The notes below the pieces were generated by a model. It saw only the letters and a program-made list of their open reading frames with translations. It searched no databases and had not been told where the DNA came from. Positions 19,705-28,781 of a stretch of 64,000 nt of DNA are shown here, one piece after another. Each line of letters starts with the position of its first letter. Position 1 is the first letter of the stretch. The DNA is from Pseudomonas poae (lineage in GTDB: Bacteria; Pseudomonadota; Gammaproteobacteria; Pseudomonadales; Pseudomonadaceae), in the NCBI GenBank assembly GCA_028869255.1, contig CP110972.1, forward strand, positions 1,431,001 to 1,495,000. The letters are read 5' to 3'. The translations under genes and the position numbers were made by a program.

Positions 19705-20790
19705 ATGAGCAAGGCATTCAGAATCGCCGCGATTGCCGGCGATGGCATCGGCAAGGAAGTGTTGCCCGAAGGGCTGCGGGTACTCGAGCAAGCCGCCAGG
19801 ATCTGGGACCTGAACCTGAGCATCGAAGTGCTCGACTGGGCCCACTGCGATTATTACCTGGAACACGGGCAGATGATGCCCGAGGACTGGTTCGAGCAGC
19901 TCAAGGGTTTTGACGCGATCTACTTTGGCGCCGTGGGCTGGCCGGACAAAGTCCCGGACCATATTTCCCTGTGGGGCTCGCTGCTCAAGTTCCGCCGCGA
20001 CTTCGACCAGTACGTGAACATCCGCCCGGTGCGGCTGTTCCTCGGCGTACCGTGCCCGCTGGCTGGGCGTGAGCCTGGGGATATCGACTTTGTGGTGATT
20101 CGCGAAAATACCGAGGGCGAATACTCGTCGGTGGGCGGCAAGATGTTCGAAGGCACCGAGCATGAGTTCGTGTTACAGGAGTCGGTGTTCACCCGGCGGG
20201 GTGTCGACCGCATTCTCAAGTTCGCCTTTGACTTGGCGCAGACCCGCCCGCGCAAGCGTTTGACGGCGGCGACCAAGTCCAATGGGATTTCTATCAGCAT
20301 GCCGTACTGGGATGAGCGCACGGCGCTGATGGCGGCCAAGTATCCTGAGGTGACGTGGGACAAGCAGCATATCGACATTTTGTGTGCGCGGTTTGTGTTG
20401 CAACCGGATCGGTTTGATGTGGTGGTGGCGTCGAATCTGTTTGGCGATATTTTGTCTGACCTGGGGCCGGCGTGTGCGGGGACCATCGGGATTGCGCCAT
20501 CCGCTAATCTGGACCCTGAGCGGCGGTTTCCTTCGTTGTTTGAGCCGGTGCATGGGTCGGCGCCGGATATTTATGGGCGCAATATTGCGAATCCGATTGC
20601 GATGATTTGGTCGGGGGCGTTGATGTTGGACTTTCTGGGGAATGGGGAAGGGCGGTATCGGGCGGCGCATGATGGGATTTTGCGGGCGATTGAGGGGGTG
20701 ATTGCCGAGGGGGTGGTTACGCCGGATTTGGGGGGTGCGGGGTCTACTCAGGAGGTGGGGGCTGCGATTGTTGGGCGGCTTTTTGATTGA
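19705..20790 (+). CDS. Tartrate/D-malate dehydrogenase (beta-decarboxylating, isopropylmalate DH family)
   Basis: A 361-residue member of the isocitrate/isopropylmalate dehydrogenase family: AAIAGDGIGKEV at the N-terminus, a central VVIRENTEGEYSSVGG, the metal-binding region VVASNLFGDILSDL, and FEPVHGSAPDI near the C-terminus. The family acts on tartrate, D-malate or related 2-hydroxyacids with NAD and Mn2+. It begins 20 bases after the semialdehyde dehydrogenase. The stop at 20790 touches the left end of compound repeat 2. Its last 300 bases use more G/T-rich third positions than the start. Confidence 0.88.
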   Translation: MSKAFRIAAIAGDGIGKEVLPEGLRVLEQAARIWDLNLSIEVLDWAHCDYYLEHGQMMPEDWFEQLKGFDAIYFGAVGWPDKVPDHISLWGSLLKFRRDFDQYVNIRPVRLFLGVPCPLAGREPGDIDFVVIRENTEGEYSSVGGKMFEGTEHEFVLQESVFTRRGVDRILKFAFDLAQTRPRKRLTAATKSNGISISMPYWDERTALMAAKYPEVTWDKQHIDILCARFVLQPDRFDVVVASNLFGDILSDLGPACAGTIGIAPSANLDPERRFPSLFEPVHGSAPDIYGRNIANPIAMIWSGALMLDFLGNGEGRYRAAHDGILRAIEGVIAEGVVTPDLGGAGSTQEVGAAIVGRLFD

Positions 20791-21636
20791 GTACATATCC
20801 GTTTTTTTGGTGATGGCTGATATGGGTTCCGCCCTTACGGCGGGTCACTTTTGGAAAAGAGCCCCAAAAGTAACCAAAAGGGCTCTTGCCCCATCACTCG
20901 GCACCTCGCTTAGGCTCGGTGTGCCCGCACTCCGGCTTGAATCCGTGGGCCGCCGCGATGGGCCATCCATGGCCCAGCGCGGCTAACCCGGCGTCCTGCC
21001 GGGTTGCCCGCGGATTCAAGCCTGCGTTCGGCCATCGTGATTGACGGGGCGCCTTAGATCAAAATCAAGATCAAAAGCAGAGCACGGCGGCCTAGTAGCC
21101 GACCTGAGTGGTGTAGATCAAGAGCGGTTTGGCGTACGCAGTGGATTTGCTTTTCTGTGGGAGCTGGCTTGCCTGCGAAAGCATCAACTCGGTGTGCCTG
21201 ACAGACCGAGGTGTCTGCATCGCAGGCAAGCCAGCTCCCACATTTGACCGAGTATGGCTTTAATGATCAGGTCGGCTGTCAGGCCGCCTTGCTTTGCTTT
21301 GTTTTTGATCTGGCCCTTACATCCTTTGCGCTGACGAAGTCAGCGATCTTTTGCGCTTTTGATCTTGATCTTGATCCTTGGCGCCCCATTAAACACGCTG
21401 GCCGCACGCAGGCTTGAATCCGTGGGTAACCCGGCAGGACGCCGGGTTAGCCGCGCTGGGCCAAGGATGGCCCATCGCGGCGGCCCACGGATTCAAGTCT
21501 GCGTGCGGGCACACCGAGCCGGAGGCGAGGTGCCGAGTGTTGGGGCAAGAGCGTTTTGCTTACTTTTGCGCTCTTCAAAAGTGAGCCGCTGTAAGAGCGG
21601 AACCATACGCGGCCGTTACCCAAATAACGGATATAC
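20790..21636 (+). repeat. Compound intergenic repeat, full copy 2
   Basis: About 847 bp of gene-free DNA that fills the gap between two convergent genes. It matches copy 1 (5640-6463) almost base for base over long stretches, including the outer inverted ends (TACATATCCGTTT at left, AACGGATATAC at right), the inner pair around TTGAATCCGTGGGC and the central REP doublet. There is no transposase. Both copies share the tract GCACGGCGGCCTAGTAGCC. Confidence 0.8.
21157..21241 (+). repeat. REP doublet (REPIN-like) inside compound repeat 2
   Basis: GTGGGAGCTGGCTTGCCTG at 21157 faces its inverse, which ends at 21241. Size and position match the doublet in copy 1. Confidence 0.85.
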
Positions 21637-21642
21637 CCCACA

Positions 21643-22569
21643 TCAATACCCCCGCCCCCGATCCACCTCACCCACCATCCCCTCACCCCGCTCAAACCGC
21701 CGAATATTCTCCAACAACACCCCAAACGCACTCTCCGGCTGCGTCATCGCCGCAATATGCGGCGTCAACACCACCTGCGGATGCTCCCAAAACGGATGAT
21801 CCTCTGCCGCCGGCTCCTCCCGCAGCACATCCAACACCGCCCCACTCAACTGCCCACTCTCCAGCGCCGATAACAAATCCTCTTCAACCAAATGCCCCCC
21901 ACGCCCCATGTTGATCAGCGCCGCCCCCCGTGGCAGTTGCGCAAACAGCCGCCGATCCAGAATCCCCTGGGTCTGCTCCGTCAACGGCAACACACACAAA
22001 AGAATGTCGCACTGGCCAAGAAACGCCGCCAGTTGCGCCTCTCCGGCATAACACTCCACGCCCGACACTCGGTGCGCACTGCGCGCCCACCCCGACAACG
22101 CAAACCCCAACGGCGCCAGAGTCGCCAGAATCTGCTGCGCCTGCGCACCCAACCCCATCACCCCCACACGTCGGTTCGCGGCCGGCTGCAACAGGTGCGC
22201 CTGCCAACAGCGCGCAACCTGCTGCTGGCGGTAGCGCAGCATGTCTCGGTGCAGGCTGAGCACCGCCCAACTCGCGTATTCGCACATACCACGCGTGATG
22301 CCCGGATCCAGCAGGCGCACCACCGGCAAGCCCACCGGCAGGCGACCCAGGTCCAGTTGGTCGACCCCGGCCGACAACGCAAACAACACCTTCAGGTTGG
22401 GCAGCACCTGCGCCAGATCCTCCGGTGCCTGCCAGGCGGCCAGGTATTGGACCTCTGCGGGGTTGCCGATGTCGGGCCAGGCGCGCCATTCGATATCCGG
22501 GGCGTGTTCGGCAAACAGTGCCTGCCAATGTTGGCCGCGCACCGGGTCAGCTTTGTAGAGCAAGGCCAT
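21643..22569 (-). CDS. ghrA: Glyoxylate/hydroxypyruvate reductase-type 2-hydroxyacid dehydrogenase (GhrA family)
   Basis: A 308-residue D-isomer-specific 2-hydroxyacid dehydrogenase. It has the NAD-binding segment GVMGLGAQAQQILATL, the conserved LPLTEQTQGI, INMGRGGHLVEEDLL and DVLREEPA, and the catalytic His in LTPHIAAMT. This order matches GhrA, which reduces glyoxylate and hydroxypyruvate. I prefer ATG 22569 because the AGGA ribosome site lies 7 bases upstream; an ATG 6 bases earlier is too close to it. It diverges from the aminotransferase. Confidence 0.85.
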   Translation of the reverse strand: MALLYKADPVRGQHWQALFAEHAPDIEWRAWPDIGNPAEVQYLAAWQAPEDLAQVLPNLKVLFALSAGVDQLDLGRLPVGLPVVRLLDPGITRGMCEYASWAVLSLHRDMLRYRQQQVARCWQAHLLQPAANRRVGVMGLGAQAQQILATLAPLGFALSGWARSAHRVSGVECYAGEAQLAAFLGQCDILLCVLPLTEQTQGILDRRLFAQLPRGAALINMGRGGHLVEEDLLSALESGQLSGAVLDVLREEPAAEDHPFWEHPQVVLTPHIAAMTQPESAFGVLLENIRRFERGEGMVGEVDRGRGY

Positions 22570-22721
22570 GGGCATTTCCTGCAGGATTTAGGTAACGCTC
22601 ATCATCCCCCAAGCCCGGCGCAGGATCTGTTGAAACGCAGGGCCAAAACAGTTGATCCGAATTTCTCACGGGGCAAGTTCGGCGTAGTCCGTTTTGCGCA
22701 GGCCGTAATCTGGACAACATC

Positions 22722-22740
22722 GCAACCACCTTCCGGTTGC
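22722..22740 (+). promoter_or_regulatory. Inverted repeat in the ghrA/aminotransferase divergent region
   Basis: GCAACC-N7-GGTTGC lies 22 bases upstream of the aminotransferase start. It could be an operator or a small hairpin. I cannot link it to a known regulator; the Lrp-family gene at 24794 is one candidate. Confidence 0.25.
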
Positions 22741-22762
22741 CGGACTCACGATGGGAAATGCC

Positions 22763-24055
22763 ATGAATAGCAAAGTCGACGAAACCCCTCATTTGCTCCG
22801 TCAGCGCGAGCAATTCGTGCCCCGTGGGCTGGTTACCGCGCACCCGCTGGTGATCGACCGTGCCCAGGGCGCCGAATTGTGGGACGTGGATGGCAAGCGT
22901 TACCTGGACTTCGTCGGCGGCATCGGCGTGCTCAATATTGGCCACAACCATCCCAAGGTGGTCGCGGCCGTGCAGGCCCAGTTGCAGAAGGTGTCCCACG
23001 CCTGCTTCCAGGTGGTGGCCTACCAGCCTTACCTCGACCTGGCTCAGCGCCTGTGTGAAATGATCGGCGGGCAGGAGGCCTATAAGGCCGCGTTCTTCAC
23101 CTCCGGCGCCGAGGCGGTGGAAAATGCCGTGAAGATCGCCCGGGCCTACACCAATCGCTCGGCGGTGATTGCCTTTCGGGGTGGTTTCCACGGGCGCACC
23201 TTGCTCGGCACCACGCTCACCGGCATGAGCCAACCCTACAAACAGAACTTCGGGCCGTTCGCGCCGGAGGTGTTCCACACCCCGTACCCGAACGCCTATC
23301 GCGGGGTGACCAGCGAGGTCGCGCTCAAGGCGCTGGATGAATTGCTGGCGACCCAAGTCGCGCCGGAGCGGGTGGCCGCGATCATCATCGAGCCGGTGCA
23401 GGGCGACGGTGGTTTCCTCAGCGCACCGCCCGAGTTTCTCCAGGCATTGCGCGCGTTGGCCGACAAGCACGGCATTGTGTTGATTCTGGATGAGATCCAG
23501 ACCGGTTTCGGCCGCACCGGCACCTGGTTCGGCTTCCAGCACGCGGGCATCCAGCCCGACCTGGTCACCGTGGCCAAGAGCCTGGCCGGCGGCTTGCCGT
23601 TGTCCGGCGTGGTCGGCAAAGCGCACATCATGGACGCACCGCTGCCCGGCGGGCTGGGTGGCACCTACGGCGGCAATGCGCTGGCGTGCGCGGCGGCGCT
23701 GGCGGTGATCGAGGCGTTTGAACAGGAACAGTTGCTGGCGCGCAGCCAAGTGCTGGGCGAACGCCTGCGCCAGGGCTTGCTCGGTTTGCAGGCGCGCTAC
23801 TCGCGCATCGGCGATGTGCGTGGCACCGGCTTTATGCTGGCGATGGAACTGATCCGCAATGATTCGGAGCGCACCCCGGATGCCGACCTCAATCAACGGG
23901 TGATTGATGAAGCGCGGGCCGGTGGGTTGCTGGTGATCAAGTGCGGGGTGCATCGCAATGTACTGCGCTTCCTCGCACCGTTGGTGACCACCGAAGCCCA
24001 GGTCGACGAAGCGCTGAAAATCCTCGACGGCGCCTTGGCACGGGTCTTGAACTGA
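22763..24055 (+). CDS. gabT: Class III aminotransferase, 4-aminobutyrate (GABA) transaminase-like
   Basis: A 430-residue PLP enzyme: FFTSGAEAVENAVKIARA binds cofactor phosphate, LDEIQTGFGRTG holds the conserved Asp, and the Schiff-base Lys lies in VTVAKSLAGG. Sequence and length match GabT-type GABA or 5-aminovalerate transaminases. ATG 22763 is preferred over the ATG at 22751 because a GGAAA-type ribosome site precedes it. Together with the GabD-like enzyme at 18224 it suggests that an omega-amino acid is an intermediate. Confidence 0.85.
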   Translation: MNSKVDETPHLLRQREQFVPRGLVTAHPLVIDRAQGAELWDVDGKRYLDFVGGIGVLNIGHNHPKVVAAVQAQLQKVSHACFQVVAYQPYLDLAQRLCEMIGGQEAYKAAFFTSGAEAVENAVKIARAYTNRSAVIAFRGGFHGRTLLGTTLTGMSQPYKQNFGPFAPEVFHTPYPNAYRGVTSEVALKALDELLATQVAPERVAAIIIEPVQGDGGFLSAPPEFLQALRALADKHGIVLILDEIQTGFGRTGTWFGFQHAGIQPDLVTVAKSLAGGLPLSGVVGKAHIMDAPLPGGLGGTYGGNALACAAALAVIEAFEQEQLLARSQVLGERLRQGLLGLQARYSRIGDVRGTGFMLAMELIRNDSERTPDADLNQRVIDEARAGGLLVIKCGVHRNVLRFLAPLVTTEAQVDEALKILDGALARVLN

Positions 24056-24103
24056 GGCTGTGCCCGCTACGGGCCAACTGCATCATTGGAGGCTTGACCC
24101 CAC

Positions 24104-24748
24104 ATGGGATTGACAGATTATCGAGCGTTGCTGATCGATTGCGATGAAGTACTGGTGGATCGCGATTCCGGGGTGTGGGCGGCGTTGCAGCCGCTGCTCG
24201 ACAGCCGTGGCGGGCAGCCGGCCAAGGATCAGGTGCTGGCGGAATTCAACGCGCAGGTCGCCAAGCTCTACCCGCGTTTCGCTGAGCTGGGCTTCAGTGG
24301 CGTGTTGTGTTTTGCCCATCGCCAACTGGCCGAGAGCTGGGGGCTGCACGCCAGTTGGGAGGAGGGCATGAGCTTTGCCCGTTCGGCGGGCAATTGGTCG
24401 TTGTTCGAAGACGCACCGGGGGCGATGCTGTACCTGCGCAAGTTCTATCGCTTGCTGGTGCGCGGTGACCGCGACGCCGAGGATCGCGGGGTGTTGTGCG
24501 AGCGGCTGGGGATTGCACCGGAAGATTTCATTTCCCTGGCTGAAGACCCGCAATGGCTCACGGACCAGGGCGAGCAACTGCAACCGGTGCTGCACGTGAC
24601 GCGACCGTCGGTCGGCGCACACGCGGCGCTGGACCGCTGTTTGATCGGCCGCCACCGGGCCCGGCAGCCTTCGCCGTGTGCGGCGGATTACTGCATCAAC
24701 AGCATGGCGGATCTGGTGGCGCAGCATCAGCTGTCTTTACGGCGCTGA
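24104..24748 (+). CDS. HAD-like protein, haloacid dehalogenase-type, motif I partly preserved
   Basis: A 214-residue protein that begins YRALLIDCDEVLVDRDSG, a HAD motif I region (Asp14 and Asp16) in which the usual GTL is EVL. Later LVRGDRDAEDRG takes the place of motif II and FISLAEDPQWL of motif IV. It resembles HAD proteins found with Lrp regulators and aminotransferases in Pseudomonas. The substrate is not predictable. It lies 48 bases after the transaminase. Confidence 0.6.
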   Translation: MGLTDYRALLIDCDEVLVDRDSGVWAALQPLLDSRGGQPAKDQVLAEFNAQVAKLYPRFAELGFSGVLCFAHRQLAESWGLHASWEEGMSFARSAGNWSLFEDAPGAMLYLRKFYRLLVRGDRDAEDRGVLCERLGIAPEDFISLAEDPQWLTDQGEQLQPVLHVTRPSVGAHAALDRCLIGRHRARQPSPCAADYCINSMADLVAQHQLSLRR

Positions 24749-24793
24749 TTTTGCTAGAAGATTGTCTTACAAATGGCAGTCAAGAGGTACGCA

Positions 24794-25282
24794 ATGGAAG
24801 GGCTAGTAAAGCTGGACCGGATCGACATCAGCATTCTGGTTGAACTGCAAAAGGACGGCCGGATGACCAATGTCAGCCTCGCCGACGCCGTGGGCTTGTC
24901 TGCCAGCCCGTGCCTGCAACGGGTCAAGCGGCTGGAGTCGGCCGGGTATATTTCCAGCTACAAGGCGCACTTGAACCTGGCCAAGATCACCGATTCGGTC
25001 ACGGTGTTTACCGAGATCACCCTCAGCGACCACAAGCGCGAAGACTTCGCCAAGTTTGAGTCCAATATCCGCTTGGTGGATGAAGTGCTTGAATGCCATC
25101 TGATCAGCGGCGGTTACGATTACCTGGTGCGTTTTATGACGCGCAGCATTCAGCATTACCAGGAGGTTGTCGAAAGCTTGCTGGACAAGAATATCGGCAT
25201 TTCCAAGTACTTCAGCTATATCGTGATCAAGTCGCCGGTGCTCAAGGATGGTGTGCCGTTGCGTAAGTTGCTGCGGCACTGA
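24794..25282 (+). CDS. Lrp/AsnC family transcriptional regulator
   Basis: A 162-residue regulator with an N-terminal helix-turn-helix (SLADAVGLSASPCLQRVKRL) and a C-terminal RAM ligand-binding domain (ECHLISGGYDYLVRFMTRS). ATG 24794 has an AAGAGG ribosome site 6 bases upstream. It is the last gene of the unit with the transaminase and probably senses an amino acid to control it. Confidence 0.9.
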   Translation: MEGLVKLDRIDISILVELQKDGRMTNVSLADAVGLSASPCLQRVKRLESAGYISSYKAHLNLAKITDSVTVFTEITLSDHKREDFAKFESNIRLVDEVLECHLISGGYDYLVRFMTRSIQHYQEVVESLLDKNIGISKYFSYIVIKSPVLKDGVPLRKLLRH

Positions 25283-25318
25283 AATTGCCGCCTGGCTTGA
25301 GTGTGAACTCATTCAAAT

Positions 25319-25418
25319 GTGGGAGCTGGCTTGCCTGCGATAGCGGTTCGATTGCCGACGAATAGTTGACGGGTGTCACGCGGCCCAAGTGTGGGAGCGG
25401 GCTTGCTCGCGAAGGCGG
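25319..25418 (+). repeat. Two REP cores in direct orientation
   Basis: GTGGGAGCTGGCTTGCCTG at 25319-25346 and GTGGGAGCGGGCTTGCTCG at 25391-25418 are two common variants of the fluorescens-group REP, here in the same direction. They belong to the 341-base gene-free gap 25283-25623. Confidence 0.8.
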
Positions 25419-25428
25419 TGTGGCGGTG

Positions 25429-25616
25429 TACATATCCATGGCTGCGGTAACGGCGGCCTATGGCTCCGCTCTTACAGCGGGTCACTTTTGGAAGAGTCCG
25501 AATGCGGCCCAGCCAAAAGTAACCAAAAACGCTTCGCCCCACCACTCGGCACCTCGCTTAAGCTCGGTGCGGCCAGCGTGGTTAATGGGGCGTTTGAGAT
25601 CAAGATCAAAAGCCCA
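25429..25616 (+). repeat. Compound repeat, shortened left-half copy
   Basis: This has the outer end of the compound repeat (TACATATCC, then GCGGGTCACTTTTGG) and jumps from the GCACCTCGCTTAAGCTCGGT part directly to the GCGGCCAGCGTGG part, without the inner arms and the right half. The convergent monooxygenase gene ends just after it. Confidence 0.75.
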
Positions 25617-25623
25617 GCGCAAG

Positions 25624-26997
25624 CTACGCGAACCGGAACGAGGCGCCGTATGCCGAGCTTGGCAGGCGGTCATTGTGGTCGGCGCTCAGGCGTGAGCGCA
25701 GCGTGCCGCTTTGTGCGGTGGTGCGGTAGAGGCCGCGCTTTTGCAACGCCGGGATCACCAGTTCGACAAAGTCATTCAGCGAGCCTGGGCTGATCAGTGG
25801 GTTGAGCATATAGCCGCTGGTGCCGGAAATACGTGCGTGTTCCTCGATCTTGTCGGCGATCTGTTCCGGGGTGCCGACCAGGATCAGGTCGCTGCCACGT
25901 GTCACGTTGGCAAAGCGCTGGCGCACCTCGCCGGCGGTCAGCGGTTTGCCGCTGCCGTCGGGTTTCATCACGTAGGAGGTCATGCCTTCGGTGTGGGTCG
26001 AGAGTGCTTCGTTGTCGGCGTAGCGGCTGATGTCGATGCCGGTGTCGCCGGCGTAGCTCACCAGTTGCGCTTGCAGGTGATAATTGCTTTGCAGGGTGTC
26101 GTATTTTTTCTGCGCCTCGATGGCGGTAGGCGCGGTGACGATGCGCAGCACGGTCAGCGACTTCACGTCCGCAGCCTGGCGGCCCCGGGCCTCGGCCTGG
26201 CGCCAGATGTCTTCGAGGCCCTGGCGGATTTCCAGTGGGTTGGATTTGGCGATAAATACCAGCTCCGCATGCTTGGCCGCGAACTGCCGCCCGCGTGCCG
26301 ACCAGCCGGCCTGGATCAGCAGCGGCGTACGCTGCGGCGATGGCGACGTGAGGTGCGGCCCGGCCACTCGGTAATGCTCGCCCGCATGCAGGATCGGCCG
26401 CACCCGCGACCCGTCGGCGTAGGTGTGCGCCAGCTTGTCGGCGCGCACCGCGTCATCGGCCCAGCTGCCTTCCCAGAGCTTGTAGACCACGTCGAGAAAC
26501 TCCTCGGCGCGTTCGTAGCGGTCGTCGTGCTTGATCATCTGCTCCAGGCCGAAATTGCGTGCGGCGCTGGACAGGTACGAGGTGACGATGTTCCAGCCGA
26601 TGCGCCCGTCCGACAGATGATCCAGGGTGCTGAAGCGCCGGGCATGGGTAAACGGATGCTCGTAGGTGGTGGTGACGGTGACGCCGAAAGCGAGCTTTTC
26701 GGTGAGGGCCACCAGGGCTGGAATGATGGTCAGCGGGTCGTTGGCGGGGGCTTCCACGGCCCATTTCAAGGCGGCGGCCTCGTTGCCGCCGAACACATCG
26801 TAAAAGCCCAGCACATCACCGAAAAACATCAGGTCGAGGTTGGCTTCATCCGCCGTGCGGGCCAGGTTCGACCAGTACTTGAGGGTGTTGATGCCCAGGC
26901 GCTCGTCGGCGGGGTGGGTCCACAGGCTGGGCGCGCCGCCACAGCCGACACTGGCTTGTTCGTAAAGGCCGAATAACAGCGGGGTAGGATCGGACAT
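25624..26997 (-). CDS. LLM-class FMN-dependent monooxygenase (NtaA/SnaA/DszA family)
   Basis: A 457-residue bacterial luciferase-like monooxygenase. The region DRYERAEEFLDVVYKLWEG, HLTSPSPQRTPLLIQAGWS and GRIGWNIVTSY are hallmarks of the NtaA/DszA group, which use reduced FMN and oxygen to split C-N or C-S bonds. A reductase partner is not encoded nearby. It lies 36 bases after the amino-acid permease gene on the same strand, so its substrate is probably imported by that system. Sulfur or nitrogen scavenging is likely. Confidence 0.88.
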   Translation of the reverse strand: MSDPTPLLFGLYEQASVGCGGAPSLWTHPADERLGINTLKYWSNLARTADEANLDLMFFGDVLGFYDVFGGNEAAALKWAVEAPANDPLTIIPALVALTEKLAFGVTVTTTYEHPFTHARRFSTLDHLSDGRIGWNIVTSYLSSAARNFGLEQMIKHDDRYERAEEFLDVVYKLWEGSWADDAVRADKLAHTYADGSRVRPILHAGEHYRVAGPHLTSPSPQRTPLLIQAGWSARGRQFAAKHAELVFIAKSNPLEIRQGLEDIWRQAEARGRQAADVKSLTVLRIVTAPTAIEAQKKYDTLQSNYHLQAQLVSYAGDTGIDISRYADNEALSTHTEGMTSYVMKPDGSGKPLTAGEVRQRFANVTRGSDLILVGTPEQIADKIEEHARISGTSGYMLNPLISPGSLNDFVELVIPALQKRGLYRTTAQSGTLRSRLSADHNDRLPSSAYGASFRFA

Positions 26998-27033
26998 GGT
27001 GCTTCCTGCAGGTCAAAAGGGTGGGGCGACAGA

Positions 27034-27864
27034 CTATCGCCCGTGGAGATAAGCCTTGCCGTAGTGCCGTTCCAGCCGGGCCTGGATCAATTCCAGGCCG
27101 ATGGAGAGCAGCCAGTAGATGACGGCAGCGGTGGTGAGCATTTCGATGTAGCGGTAAGACGAGCGACCATAGGATTGTGCGAGGAACATCACCTCCCACA
27201 CGCCCATCACCGAGACCAGCGAGGAGTCCTTGAGCATCGAGATGAACTGGCTGGTGGTCGGCGGAATGATGGTGCGCATGGCCTGGGGCAGCACGATCTG
27301 CCAGAACGTCACCGCCCGGCCCATGCCCAACGCGGCCGCAGCGTTACGTTGGCCCTGGGACACGCCGAGGATGCCTGCGCGGAAAATCTCGCTCAGGTAC
27401 GCACCGTAGTTCAGCGACAACGCGATGATCCCGGCACTGATGGCGCCCGGCACCACGCCCAGTTGCGGCAGGCCGAGGTAGATCAACAGAATCTGGATCA
27501 ACAACGGCGTGCCGCGAAAGAATGAGGCGTAGAAGCTGGCGACGCCGAACGCCACCGCGCTGTCCGACAACCGCGCCAGGGCGGTGGCGAAGCCCAGGGC
27601 CAACGACAGCCAGATCGAGCAGAAACACAAAAACAGCGTCAACGCCGCGCCCTGCAGAAAGCCCTGGGGTGACAGGTGCAGCCCCACCAGGTTCTGCCAC
27701 TTGTCGGCGACGATCGCGAATTTGAGGTCGAAGCTCAGGAACATCCCGGCGAACAGGCACAACATCACGGCCCAGGTCAGCCACAGGCGTACTTTGAATG
27801 ACAGCAGCTTGCGCTTGACCGGCGGTGGTTTCACCACGGCCGGTGGGGTGGGGAATACACTCAT
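27034..27864 (-). CDS. Polar amino acid ABC transporter permease (His/Glu/Gln type)
   Basis: A 276-residue permease: a positively charged N-terminus, several hydrophobic helices and the HisMQ-type loop NYGAYLSEIFRAG followed by ALGMGRAVTFWQIVLPQA. ATG 27864 overlaps the binding-protein stop as ATGA. No ATPase gene is present in this small operon, so it must borrow one encoded elsewhere or be incomplete. Confidence 0.9.
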   Translation of the reverse strand: MSVFPTPPAVVKPPPVKRKLLSFKVRLWLTWAVMLCLFAGMFLSFDLKFAIVADKWQNLVGLHLSPQGFLQGAALTLFLCFCSIWLSLALGFATALARLSDSAVAFGVASFYASFFRGTPLLIQILLIYLGLPQLGVVPGAISAGIIALSLNYGAYLSEIFRAGILGVSQGQRNAAAALGMGRAVTFWQIVLPQAMRTIIPPTTSQFISMLKDSSLVSVMGVWEVMFLAQSYGRSSYRYIEMLTTAAVIYWLLSIGLELIQARLERHYGKAYLHGR

Positions 27865-28679
27865 TGGGTGATGTCTGAGCCGATCCATTTCTGCGAGATC
27901 TTCGCCAGGGTGCCGTCGCTTTTCAGCTCGGCCAGGACCTGGGTCAGCTTGGCATCCCACTGCGCGTCGCCTTTTTCGGTGGCGACCACATTGGGTTCGG
28001 CGTACAGCGCCTCGCCGGTGATCTTGAAGCGTGGGTCGTGGTCGATGCGTTCCTTGGCGGTTACCAGGTTGGTGACCATGGCATCCAGGCGCTTGCCGGT
28101 GCCGAGTGCGAGGTCCTGGAAGGCGATGGTTTCGTTGTCATAGGGCACCGCCTGCACGGCCTTGAACGGGTAGTCGATGGGTTTGCTCGCGCCTTCGATC
28201 ACCAGGTCCTTGGCCAGGTAGGCTTCGTAGGTGGAGGCACTGCCCACACCGACTTTTTTACCGCTGAGGTCCGCTGCTGATTTGATCGAGTTGTCGTCGG
28301 CATTCACCACCACCACGGCAGGCGAGGCGTAGTACTCGAACGGGAAGTTGAACACCTGGCCACGGGCGGCGCTCGGGGTCATGGAGCAGATGCACACGTC
28401 ATAACGGCCGTTCCAGCGGCCGGCGGCGATGACTTCCCAGGACGGGGTTTCCAGTTTCAACTTCACGCCGAGTTTGGCGGCCACGGCTTTGGTCACGTCC
28501 ACGTCAAAACCATCCAGCTGGTTTTGCTCGTTGAGGAACGAGAAGGGCGGGTAGTTCTCCATCAACACACCGACCAGCTGCTTGGATTGGGTGATGCGGT
28601 CCAGGGTTTGCCCGGCGAATACGGCCGGGCTGGCCAGTAGCAAAGTAAGGCTGAGGGCGGTGACAGTGCGTAAGTTCAT
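27861..28679 (-). CDS. Amino acid ABC transporter substrate-binding protein
   Basis: A 272-residue periplasmic protein of SBP family 3: signal peptide (residues 1-23, ending VFA-GQ), ENYPPFSFLNEQNQLDGFDVD at the start of the mature domain, and CICSMTPSAARGQVFNFPF. I chose ATG 28679, which has a GGA site 8 bases upstream; the ATG at 28688 lacks one. First gene of the operon with the permease and the LLM monooxygenase. The 100 bases upstream are AT-rich and probably hold its promoter. Confidence 0.9.
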   Translation of the reverse strand: MNLRTVTALSLTLLLASPAVFAGQTLDRITQSKQLVGVLMENYPPFSFLNEQNQLDGFDVDVTKAVAAKLGVKLKLETPSWEVIAAGRWNGRYDVCICSMTPSAARGQVFNFPFEYYASPAVVVVNADDNSIKSAADLSGKKVGVGSASTYEAYLAKDLVIEGASKPIDYPFKAVQAVPYDNETIAFQDLALGTGKRLDAMVTNLVTAKERIDHDPRFKITGEALYAEPNVVATEKGDAQWDAKLTQVLAELKSDGTLAKISQKWIGSDITQ

Positions 28680-28781
28680 AAAAAGCATCCAAGCGAGTTT
28701 TTTATATTTAAACGCGATAAATGCTTTCTGTTTAATGATTTAAAGTGCTGTCGAGTGCGCTTTCAGTTATATGTTTTGCGG

